Positions 1 through 6,074 of a stretch of 22,457 nt of DNA are shown piece by piece. The notes beneath the pieces are model-generated. The model was not told the DNA's origin. It was given only the letters and a program-made list of their open reading frames with translations, and searched no databases. Made by a program: the position numbers and the translations under genes. Position 1 is the first letter of the stretch. Each line of letters starts with the position of its first letter. Source of the stretch: an uncultured Phascolarctobacterium sp. (GTDB taxonomy: Bacteria; Bacillota; Negativicutes; Acidaminococcales; Acidaminococcaceae); assembly GCA_900545025.1 (NCBI GenBank), contig UQXH01000028.1, forward strand, positions 1 to 22,457, written 5' to 3'.

Positions 1-1741
1 AGATGCCCTGTCCGTCTTCGCTGTCCCGCAGCTCGCCGAGGCGTTGGCTGAGAGTACTGTCCTCCTGCCTCCAGGCAACGATAGCTGTAGCCGCCAGGTT
101 CTTCATAGCATACATGGTTTCCGTAGTCCTGTCGCCACCAGTTATATTGGCAACATAGCCTTGATTATTAGCGTCAAACAGTAGAACGCCGCTGGCTTCC
201 GGTGTGATAAGGCCTTCTTTGACGATTACCGTGCCGTTAAGATTACCGTCATTGGCATTATAAAATACCTTATTGGCAACAGCATTCAGATTTTCTTCTG
301 TTTTCTCTACATCAAGGGTATTAACAGTATTATTGGCTACACCTAAAGTAATATTAGAATCTTGCGTTGCCTGGTTGATTGCAATATTACCGGTATTTAA
401 AACTATCACACCATCAGAAGCTACATCTTCTGCCTGAAAAGAAACAATACCATTACCGTAATAATTTTCAATATTAACAGAATCAGCCGTACTCATATTG
501 ATTATACCATTATCAACATTGAAGTTATTTACTGTACTCTCACCAAGTACATTCCATTGAGCACTATTAGCTAAATTAAAAGTACCGTTGGCATCATCAA
601 CTCCGCCATTGAGAACAGAGTCAGCGGTATTGAGGTTTAAAAAGATTGCCCCAGTACTTAAATTATCTACATTACCATTGATAATGACCTTATTATTAGT
701 ACCTTTATTTATATTTATATTACCACCACTATTAGCTAAAACTGCAGCTACATAAGCCCCAGCTTGATCTGCTTCGACGCTTATGCTACCACCAGCATAA
801 TTAATTTCACTATTATCACCACTGTACAAACCTATTGATTGAACAGAATCTCCATTTTCCGTACTACCACCAATTGTTCTTACGTTTATATCTGTAATAT
901 CCAAATTTACTGTACTACCGAATGCAGAAAGAACACCTATTGCTGATACAGTTTCCGTCCCTTTTGTTACAACTTCTATATTACTTTTACCTGTTTCAAT
1001 ATAAGCTCCACCATTAGCTTCAATTCCCCGAATGATAGTTAATTCACCAGTATTTATAACTGATGATACTTTTAGGTTAATATCCCCTGTTTTTATATCG
1101 TTGTCTTTATAAGCAGCGATTCCCTCTACAAATATCCACCCATCTCCTTCGGCATTTACAACAATTTCACCATCTCCCATAGTAATATTATTTTCCTGCC
1201 CCGATATAATGTATAGTCCATACACCTCACCGTTTGAGGCTGGATTTTTGACATCAATATCTATGTTTGAATCACCAATCAGAATGCTGTTATTTTCTCC
1301 AGATACCTTAACCCCTGCTGTAGAAGCAGTTTCGGGGGCATTTTGATGAATTATTATATTTCCGCCTTTACTGCGGTCAATAGTTTTATTTTGAGCAACA
1401 CCACCAATACTAATACCATTAATAGAACCTTTAGAATTTGTAAAATTAATATCTAACTTATTATTAATAATAATATTATTTTGATCGTTTTCATTTATAT
1501 AAATTGCATTTTGTTGATAAGGCCATGTACCAGTTGTACTAAATTTTAAGTTAGAGTCTTCATTAAAATCATAAACAAGATTTCCATTAATATCTAGTTC
1601 TCTATAAGAGCTATAATTATCACCATTACCATAAATAGCACCATCATTCAACTCAGCAGCATACACATTCGTTACAGGCGTATACAGAATAAGGCCTAAT
1701 ATAATACTGCTAATAAGTTTCTTGTTAATTTTTTTCATCAT
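1..1741 (-). CDS. Autotransporter adhesin, N-terminal signal peptide and passenger (3' end outside window)
   Basis: An open frame runs without a stop from an ATG pair at 1741/1738 to the left edge, about 580 residues. GGGGTGGG just upstream of the start can serve as Shine-Dalgarno. The N-terminus (MMKKINKKLISSIILGLILY, then a VYA-AE cleavage site near residue 28) is a Sec signal peptide. The passenger is rich in Asn, Gly, Ile, Ser and Thr with short repeated strands such as NNIIINN and GNININKG, as expected of a right-handed beta-helix. The last visible segment (MKNLAATAIVAW, then LSQRLGELRD) looks like the alpha-helical linker that precedes a type Va autotransporter beta-barrel; the barrel itself would lie beyond position 1. 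Expected role is surface display and adhesion; ligand unknown. The passenger is strikingly AT-rich, the linker is not. Alternative: another beta-helix type V protein. Confidence 0.82.
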   Translation of the reverse strand, partial: MMKKINKKLISSIILGLILYTPVTNVYAAELNDGAIYGNGDNYSSYRELDINGNLVYDFNEDSNLKFSTTGTWPYQQNAIYINENDQNNIIINNKLDINFTNSKGSINGISIGGVAQNKTIDRSKGGNIIIHQNAPETASTAGVKVSGENNSILIGDSNIDIDVKNPASNGEVYGLYIISGQENNITMGDGEIVVNAEGDGWIFVEGIAAYKDNDIKTGDINLKVSSVINTGELTIIRGIEANGGAYIETGKSNIEVVTKGTETVSAIGVLSAFGSTVNLDITDINVRTIGGSTENGDSVQSIGLYSGDNSEINYAGGSISVEADQAGAYVAAVLANSGGNININKGTNNKVIINGNVDNLSTGAIFLNLNTADSVLNGGVDDANGTFNLANSAQWNVLGESTVNNFNVDNGIINMSTADSVNIENYYGNGIVSFQAEDVASDGVIVLNTGNIAINQATQDSNITLGVANNTVNTLDVEKTEENLNAVANKVFYNANDGNLNGTVIVKEGLITPEASGVLLFDANNQGYVANITGGDRTTETMYAMKNLAATAIVAWRQEDSTLSQRLGELRDSEDGQGI

Positions 1742-1776
1742 AACCCACCCCACTTTATAAATTTATACTTTAATTC

Positions 1777-1804
1777 ATTGTACCAGACGTTCTCCCCCCC
1801 GCAA
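1777..1804 (-). promoter_or_regulatory. Promoter of the autotransporter gene with a G7 spacer tract
   Basis: On the minus strand TTGCGG (1804-1799) and an extended -10, TGG-TACAAT (TACAAT at 1782-1777), are separated by 16 bp. The coding-strand spacer begins with the rest of a run of seven G (complement of C7 at 1794-1800), two of which form the end of the -35 box. The start codon lies about 36 bp downstream. Assigned by sequence inspection only. Confidence 0.5.
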
Positions 1805-1806
1805 CC

Positions 1807-1830
1807 GAAAGTGCACTACGCTGCACTTTC
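1807..1830. promoter_or_regulatory. 9-bp inverted repeat just upstream of the adhesin -35 box
   Basis: GAAAGTGCA (1807-1815) and TGCACTTTC (1822-1830) form a perfect 9-bp inverted repeat with a 6-bp centre. It ends three bases from the proposed -35 box. It has no U-tract, so it is not an obvious terminator. An operator for a dimeric regulator is the simplest reading, but this is inference. Confidence 0.35.
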
Positions 1831-1863
1831 AGTTCGGGGATGTTAAGGATTTTACACTTTTAC

Positions 1864-1911
1864 CTAAAAAAAGAAGGGCAGAAACCAACTGCGCTGGTTT
1901 CTGCCCTTCTT
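1864..1911 (-). terminator. Strong intrinsic terminator, second behind the tRNA genes
   Basis: A perfect 17-bp stem (1871-1887 with 1895-1911) around a 7-nt loop is followed on the minus strand by a T-rich run (complement of the A run at 1866-1872). It lies downstream of the tRNA pair and upstream of the adhesin promoter. A weaker T-rich stretch on the other side may let it act on plus-strand transcripts too. Confidence 0.8.
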
Positions 1912-1981
1912 ATATTTTCGTTAATTTTGCGTACAAAAAATAAAATCACCACAAACAACAAAAATGATTTTTCAATTATCT

Positions 1982-2017
1982 AAAAACAAAAAAACACCCC
2001 ATACTAAGTATGAGGTG
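1982..2017 (-). terminator. Intrinsic terminator of the tRNA-Gln/tRNA-Glu transcript
   Basis: On the minus strand CACCTCATAC-TTA-GTATGGGGTG forms a 10-bp stem with one U-G pair (1995-2004 with 2008-2017). Thymines follow directly (complement of the A-rich 1982-1994). It begins nine bases after the tRNA-Glu CCA end. Confidence 0.85.
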
Positions 2018-2025
2018 GATTAAGC

Positions 2026-2100
2026 TGGTAGCGCTAACGGGAATCGAACCCGTGATTTCGCCTTGAGAGGGCGACGTCTTAGCCGCTTGACCATAGCGCC
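2026..2100 (-). tRNA. trnE: tRNA-Glu (anticodon CUC)
   Basis: The minus strand folds as a 75-nt tRNA with encoded CCA (2028-2026). The acceptor is GGCGCTA with TAGCGCT (G1-U72 wobble). The T-loop is GGGTTCGATTCCC. The anticodon arm TCGCC-CTCTCAA-GGCGA puts CTC at positions 34-36, which reads GAG. It follows tRNA-Gln by 12 bases and shares its promoter and terminator. Confidence 0.92.
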
Positions 2101-2112
2101 ATGAAACAAAAA

Positions 2113-2186
2113 TGGCTCCGGGACTAGGACTCGAACCCAGACTAAATGATCCAGAGTCACTTGTGCTACCATTACACCATCCCGGA
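2113..2186 (-). tRNA. trnQ: tRNA-Gln (anticodon CUG)
   Basis: This is a 74-nt tRNA on the minus strand with encoded CCA (2115-2113). The acceptor TCCGGGA pairs with TCCCGGA, the discriminator is G, and the T-arm contains GGGTTCGAGTCC. The anticodon loop CTCTGGA gives CTG, reading CAG. It is the first gene of a two-tRNA transcript. Confidence 0.88.
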
Positions 2187-2211
2187 GTGTGCGTTCCGTA
2201 GAACATGTATG

Positions 2212-2240
2212 ATTATAACGCAATCAATATAAATTTGCAA
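2212..2240 (-). promoter_or_regulatory. Promoter of the tRNA-Gln/tRNA-Glu unit
   Basis: TTGCAA (2240-2235), a 17-bp spacer and a perfect TATAAT (2217-2212) lie on the minus strand, 26 bp upstream of the first tRNA. This is a near-consensus sigma-A promoter. Confidence 0.75.
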
Positions 2241-2267
2241 GTATTTTTTTAGATTTTTCTTCTTTAT

Positions 2268-2831
2268 TTACTCAACTAAAAGCAAGCCGTACACTTTTAG
2301 TTCCGTAATCGGCCCTGTGATTACCTGCATATTAAAGCCATTATCATTCGCCAGGGCAAATACGTCAATGCCGCACGCTTCCAGGGAAGGGCGTGCTTTA
2401 GCAGGATGGACACATTTTTTCAGATTACACTGTTCACACAAACGGCAGCGCCCTGCTTTTAAAGCAAAAGCCCTGTAATGATTCTGGAAAAAAGCCTTCT
2501 TTTCCAATGCCAACAAAATATTCAGCAGTTCATTACTCATGCGTAGGTCAGCCGCTGCAAAATCAGTACAATCCTCTTCCTTTAACGGGAAAGTATATTC
2601 TACCAATACTGCTGCAGCGTACTCAGCTAAAAACTCACGCATCTGCGCATAATCTGGAGTGTAGGGCGGGCAGCACAGGCTGAGTCCATAATTAGGACAG
2701 CCATACTGACATTTCATACGTGTCCATGCCCCCGTCTTAATACCGGCTACATCCACTATTTTAGCTGCGCTTGCGCCCAGCTCACAGGCCTTACTTCGCA
2801 GTTCTTCCAGGTCAGCAGCCAAATTCTGCAT
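2268..2831 (-). CDS. DUF2284 family Cys-rich predicted metal-binding protein
   Basis: The 187-residue protein has the double cysteine signature of DUF2284. The first cluster is C41-x3-C45-x7-C53-C54 followed by PPYTP. The second, C129-x2-C132-x2-C135-x4-C140 then HP, is ferredoxin-like and could bind an Fe-S cluster. There is no signal peptide, so it is cytosolic. Its biochemical function is not established. It is the third gene of the SUF-like operon: the SufB-like stop codon is two bases before this ATG, and GGGG at the end of that gene serves as Shine-Dalgarno. This context suggests a role in Fe-S assembly, iron handling or as a client (inference). A 9-bp inverted repeat spans the last codons (AACTAAAAG/CTTTTAGTT) but lacks a U-tract. 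Confidence 0.85.
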   Translation of the reverse strand: MQNLAADLEELRSKACELGASAAKIVDVAGIKTGAWTRMKCQYGCPNYGLSLCCPPYTPDYAQMREFLAEYAAAVLVEYTFPLKEEDCTDFAAADLRMSNELLNILLALEKKAFFQNHYRAFALKAGRCRLCEQCNLKKCVHPAKARPSLEACGIDVFALANDNGFNMQVITGPITELKVYGLLLVE

Positions 2832-2833
2832 AT

Positions 2834-4048
2834 CTACATCCCCTTATTCAGGCTGAAAGTATCTAATGTATCAGAAATCTTCTTTGCCAGGCTTTCCGGC
2901 AATCCTTCAATATTTACATTCAGGAAGCCGCGGACAATGGTAGCTGTCGCTTCGTCTTCATCAAGCCCACGTGCCATAAGATACTCTATTTCTTCCGGAG
3001 CAATCCTGCCTACAGCGGCCTCATGGCTCATCTCAGCATTGCCGGCAAACGCATCCAGCTGAGGAATAGCAGAAATATAACCTTCATTAGAAAGCATCAA
3101 GCCATGACATTCTAAGTGAGCCCTTACACCTTCGGCATTGCCGCTCAGCGTACCGCGGTTAATAACCTCGCCGCCGGTAGAAATAGTTCTGGTAACGATT
3201 TCTGCACGCGTACCAGGCACCTCCAGGATAGCTTTGCCGCCAATATCAAGGTGAGAACCTTTAGGAGCTACAAGGATGGAATTAAGACGCGCTACAGCAC
3301 CTTCGCCTACTAAACGGGTCACTGGGTTCATCTGCACGTCTTTTACTCTATCCATACATACATAGTTAGAAATAAACTGTCCGCCTGCTTCGATAATAGT
3401 CACGCTGCGGGGGCGTACAGCAATATTTTCTCCCCAGCTGTGAATCATGGTAAAGGTAAGTTTAGCATTTTTGCCGACATAAAATTCGCTGATGCCCAGA
3501 TGTACCGCATTATCGACTTCCGGGTCGCTGGCGCAGCCGGAAATAATATTCAGCTCTGCCCCTTCTTCAACAATGACGATATTATGCACGCGCTGCAGTT
3601 GCTGCTCATGGCTTAAAAATACGCAGGCCTGCAGCGGATACTTGATTTTTTCGCCGGCTTTGACGCGGATAAAATAACCATTTTCCTCTTCCAGCGCCGT
3701 AATAGCCGTATATTTGTCCATATCGGGAGCAACGGCTTTCCACCAGTATTTTTCTACCAGTTCGGGATATTTTTTTGCTGCCAGTCCTGTATTCATCAGT
3801 TCCAGCGGGGTCTGCGCATTTACCTTGGCCTGCAGCGGAGCGTTGTCTACCTGGATAAAGCTGGCGCTGCGATTCCTGCCATCCAGCTCAATGCCAACTC
3901 GCTCCATACGCTCTTTACCACCTGCGGAAAGGTCTTCTTCCGTACGGATATGTACATCGGTGTTATCGCTGTATTGCTGTAAATCTATATCATTGCCGAA
4001 AGCACCTTTCTTTTGCAGCGCTTCCTGTAAAACCTTGGTATCTTTCAT
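2834..4048 (-). CDS. sufB: SufB/SufD-family Fe-S scaffold protein (SmsB-like)
   Basis: This 404-residue member of the SufBD family has the beta-helical core and the conserved C-terminal half. LECHGLML carries C314, at the position of the E. coli SufB cluster cysteine C405, and SHEAAVGRI carries H342 and E343, matching the conserved HEA motif around SufB E434; these alignments are by eye. Its role is the scaffold on which Fe-S clusters are built, driven by the SufC-like ATPase. Start and stop overlap as TAATG with the upstream gene, whose two Arg codons (AGG AGG) provide the Shine-Dalgarno. No second SufD paralogue, cysteine desulfurase (SufS) or SufU/SufE lies nearby. The pair therefore resembles the minimal SUF-like (SMS) system with one SufB-type and one SufC-type protein rather than the full SUF operon. 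Confidence 0.9.
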   Translation of the reverse strand: MKDTKVLQEALQKKGAFGNDIDLQQYSDNTDVHIRTEEDLSAGGKERMERVGIELDGRNRSASFIQVDNAPLQAKVNAQTPLELMNTGLAAKKYPELVEKYWWKAVAPDMDKYTAITALEEENGYFIRVKAGEKIKYPLQACVFLSHEQQLQRVHNIVIVEEGAELNIISGCASDPEVDNAVHLGISEFYVGKNAKLTFTMIHSWGENIAVRPRSVTIIEAGGQFISNYVCMDRVKDVQMNPVTRLVGEGAVARLNSILVAPKGSHLDIGGKAILEVPGTRAEIVTRTISTGGEVINRGTLSGNAEGVRAHLECHGLMLSNEGYISAIPQLDAFAGNAEMSHEAAVGRIAPEEIEYLMARGLDEDEATATIVRGFLNVNIEGLPESLAKKISDTLDTFSLNKGM

Positions 4049-4845
4049 TATTTCATCCTCCTGCAGCCGCTATTGGCACAAGTTTCATATCCGGACTGAC
4101 TTATGCAGCTCAGTACATCTAACGGGTCGCCGCCAGGACAGGTCAGTGAGCCCTGATACAGGATATGGGCGTGCGAGGCAGGCACATATTTTAAAATATG
4201 GCCTACATGGGTAATAATCAAACCGCTGCGTTTTGTTCCGGCAAGCGGGTTACTGCTGCAGGCATTCTGCACACAGCATGGCTTGTCGCAGCCGCTGCCT
4301 CCGCAGGGTTCATTATTTAAAATATAGTTGGCAGCCCGTCCTACTAAAGCGATATTTTCCACATCGACACCGGACTCCGGCTCATCCAAAAGCAGCAGGT
4401 CAGGCTTTTGCGCCATCAGCTGCAGCAGCTCGCTGCGTTTTAATTCGCCGCCGCTGAAACCTTCGTTAACACTGCGGTCCAAAAAGTCGGACAAGCCCAT
4501 CCACTCAGCCATTTTTTCGGTTTCTTCCGGCGTTGCGCCGCAGATACCGATCATCTGACGCAGGCTAAGACCTCTGATGGTAGGCGGACGCTGAATCATC
4601 ACGCCCACACCCATCTTAGCACGTTCGTAACAGGGAGCCTCAGTGATATCCTGCCCCTTAAAATAAATCCTGCCTTCTAATACTTCATATCTTTCAAAAC
4701 CCATAATCGTACCAATCAAGGTGGATTTACCTGTACCATTAGGTCCGAATAAGACATGCACCTCTCCCGGCGCAATATGTAAATTGATATTTTGTAAAAT
4801 CTGTTTGCCTCTCACAGCCACAGATAAGTTTTCTATACGTAACAC
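4048..4845 (-). CDS. sufC: SufC-family ABC ATPase with Cys-rich insertion (SmsC-like)
   Basis: This 265-residue cytosolic ABC ATPase partners the SufB-like scaffold. Visible motifs are Walker A GPNGTGKST (34-42), Q-loop at Q85, signature FSGGE (130-134), Walker B LLLLDEP with E155 and the H-loop H213. The start is GTG with AGGAGA seven bases upstream. An unusual feature is a segment between the D-loop and the H-loop that holds five cysteines (C181, C186, C190, C191, C196). Four more follow in the C-terminal tail (C236, C247, C256, C261). Canonical SufC proteins, from memory, are shorter here and poor in cysteine. The region could bind metal or an Fe-S cluster; this is inference. It is the first gene of a three-gene operon that diverges from lgt. 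Confidence 0.9.
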   Translation of the reverse strand: MLRIENLSVAVRGKQILQNINLHIAPGEVHVLFGPNGTGKSTLIGTIMGFERYEVLEGRIYFKGQDITEAPCYERAKMGVGVMIQRPPTIRGLSLRQMIGICGATPEETEKMAEWMGLSDFLDRSVNEGFSGGELKRSELLQLMAQKPDLLLLDEPESGVDVENIALVGRAANYILNNEPCGGSGCDKPCCVQNACSSNPLAGTKRSGLIITHVGHILKYVPASHAHILYQGSLTCPGGDPLDVLSCISQSGYETCANSGCRRMK

Positions 4846-4882
4846 AGCACTATCTCCTTTGCCTAAATTTACTGTTTAACTT

Positions 4883-4891
4883 ATTATAACA
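4883..4891 (-). promoter_or_regulatory. Extended -10 promoter of the SUF-like operon
   Basis: TG-T-TATAAT on the minus strand (TATAAT at 4888-4883) is a perfect extended -10 element 38 bp upstream of the GTG start. No good -35 hexamer is seen at 16-18 bp, which is typical for extended -10 promoters. Confidence 0.6.
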
Positions 4892-4948
4892 TAAGATATG
4901 GTTTTAATCCCTACTATTTTACAAGGATTTAAATTTTTTTTCACATTC

Positions 4949-4976
4949 TTTACTATCGCCTGAAATGTGCTAAAAT
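4949..4976 (+). promoter_or_regulatory. Promoter of lgt
   Basis: TGC-TAAAAT (TAAAAT at 4971-4976) is an extended -10 box, with TTTACT at 4949-4954 as a possible -35 at 16 bp. It lies about 30 bp before the lgt start and diverges from the SUF-like promoter. Confidence 0.5.
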
Positions 4977-5006
4977 AAAATTTAAATCCAAACTCAGGAG
5001 GCAATG

Positions 5007-5813
5007 ATGCATCAATATTTATTCTATATCGGTGATTTTCCCATCCGCATGTATGGGCTCGTACTTTGCTCTGCTATATTTCTGGCAACCGGCGTAGCTT
5101 ATTTCCTTGCCAAGCAGGACGGACGCTGGCATCAGCATGTACTTGACATCGGCATCTACGGCGGCTTCGCCGGGCTTATCGGCGCCCGTTTATGGGACGT
5201 ATTCTTTTTCGACTGGGACTACTACAGCAATCACCTGCTGGAAATCCCCTTTGTCTGGCAGGGAGGCATGGCTATCCAAGGCGGTGTTATTTTTGGTGTA
5301 ATAGCAGGCATCATCTACTGTAAACGCCATGGTATTGATTGGTTGGCCTTTGCCGACATCGTCTGTCCCTCTATCCTCATCGGGCAAGCCATCGGACGCA
5401 TGGCCAATCTGCTGAACGGCGATGCCTTCGGCACGCCTACCGGCGGTAATTTCGGGCTGCTGTATCCTGAGGGCACGCTGGCTTATAAAACTTACGGAGC
5501 AGTACCGCTGTGGCCGGCAGAAGTCTGGGAAGGCCAGCTGGACGTAGTTATCTTCGCCCTCCTGCTTTTATTCCGCACTACTCAGCACGCCAAAGGTCAG
5601 GCCTTATGTGTATATGCCATGCTGTATTCCGTTGTCCGCTTTGGTCTGGAAATGCTGCGCGGCGATTATACCGAGCCTTTCCTCTTCGGTCTCAAATCAG
5701 CGCAGGCAACCAGCCTTGGCTTCTTTCTCATCGCTTTAGCAGCTTTTTTCTACTGCAGCTGGCAAGAACGACGGCAAGCAGGTGCGGCGCCGAAGCCAAA
5801 AAAGAAAAAATAA
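5007..5813 (+). CDS. lgt: Prolipoprotein diacylglyceryl transferase
   Basis: Lgt is a polytopic inner-membrane enzyme that moves diacylglycerol from phosphatidylglycerol to the lipobox cysteine of prolipoproteins, the first step of lipoprotein maturation. The family landmarks are present in order: MYG near the first membrane segment, GLIGARLWD, GGMAIQGG, and IGRMANLLNGDAFG, the Lgt signature with its Arg and Asn residues. About seven membrane segments are expected. Two adjacent ATGs are possible. AGGAGG at 4996-5001 is five bases from the ATG at 5007 but only two from the one at 5004, so 5007 is preferred. The C-terminus ends in an unusual basic tail (PKPKKKK). There is no hairpin after the stop, so some read-through into the tRNA-Arg region is possible. 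The metQ product in this window is a predicted substrate. Confidence 0.95.
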   Translation: MHQYLFYIGDFPIRMYGLVLCSAIFLATGVAYFLAKQDGRWHQHVLDIGIYGGFAGLIGARLWDVFFFDWDYYSNHLLEIPFVWQGGMAIQGGVIFGVIAGIIYCKRHGIDWLAFADIVCPSILIGQAIGRMANLLNGDAFGTPTGGNFGLLYPEGTLAYKTYGAVPLWPAEVWEGQLDVVIFALLLLFRTTQHAKGQALCVYAMLYSVVRFGLEMLRGDYTEPFLFGLKSAQATSLGFFLIALAAFFYCSWQERRQAGAAPKPKKKK

Positions 5814-5826
5814 TCTCTTACTATGC

Positions 5827-5855
5827 TTGACAACTGATGATATATTAGCTATAAT
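5827..5855 (+). promoter_or_regulatory. Consensus sigma-A promoter of tRNA-Arg
   Basis: TTGACA (5827-5832), exactly 17 bp, then TATAAT (5850-5855): both hexamers match consensus. It sits 28 bp upstream of the tRNA, as expected for a highly expressed stable RNA. Confidence 0.85.
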
Positions 5856-5883
5856 ATCATTGTTGCTTATGAAAGCAGCCTAC

Positions 5884-5960
5884 GACTCCGTAGCTCAGCT
5901 GGATAGAGCGTTTGACTACGAATCAAAAGGTCGCAGGTTCGAATCCTGCCGGGGCCACCA
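5884..5960 (+). tRNA. trnR: tRNA-Arg (anticodon ACG)
   Basis: This is a 77-nt tRNA with encoded CCA. The anticodon arm TTTGA-CTACGAA-TCAAA gives ACG, which is expected to be deaminated to ICG to read CGU/CGC/CGA. The D-arm is GCTC...GAGC and the T-arm GCAGG-TTCGAAT-CCTGC. The acceptor pairs GACTCCG with CGGGGCC and so contains an A2-C71 mismatch and a U4-G69 wobble, which is unusual. Confidence 0.92.
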
Positions 5961-5970
5961 TGATAATTAA

Positions 5971-5997
5971 CGGATAACTGTGGTTATCCGTTTTTTT
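5971..5997 (+). terminator. Intrinsic terminator of tRNA-Arg
   Basis: CGGATAAC (5971-5978), loop TGTG, GTTATCCG (5983-5990), then seven T. It starts ten bases after the tRNA. Confidence 0.9.
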
Positions 5998-6025
5998 ATT
6001 TTTATTATAAAAATATATTGCAAAC

Positions 6026-6065
6026 AAAAAGCAGCAAAAGTTATATCAAACTTTTGCTGCTTTTT
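6026..6065 (-). terminator. Bidirectional terminator after the CoA-transferase-family gene
   Basis: GCAGCAAAAG (6031-6040) pairs with CTTTTGCTGC (6051-6060). Flanking A5 and T5 extend the stem to 15 bp and provide a U-tract on both strands. It ends the sfsA to CaiB-family operon on the minus strand and could back up the tRNA-Arg terminator on the plus strand. Confidence 0.85.
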
Positions 6066-6074
6066 TGATATTTA

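Noticed and set aside
1976..2223. Two short minus-strand open frames over the tRNA pair
   Set aside because: They run through tRNA-Gln, tRNA-Glu and their terminator, so the tRNA reading explains the sequence.
2268..2310. 9-bp inverted repeat at the end of the DUF2284 gene as a terminator
   Set aside because: The stem lies in the last codons and is followed on the coding strand by A-rich, not T-rich, sequence.
5884..5997. tRNA-Arg as a possible integration site for a mobile element
   Set aside because: No integrase, direct repeat of the tRNA 3' end or foreign gene block was seen next to it; ordinary genes flank it.
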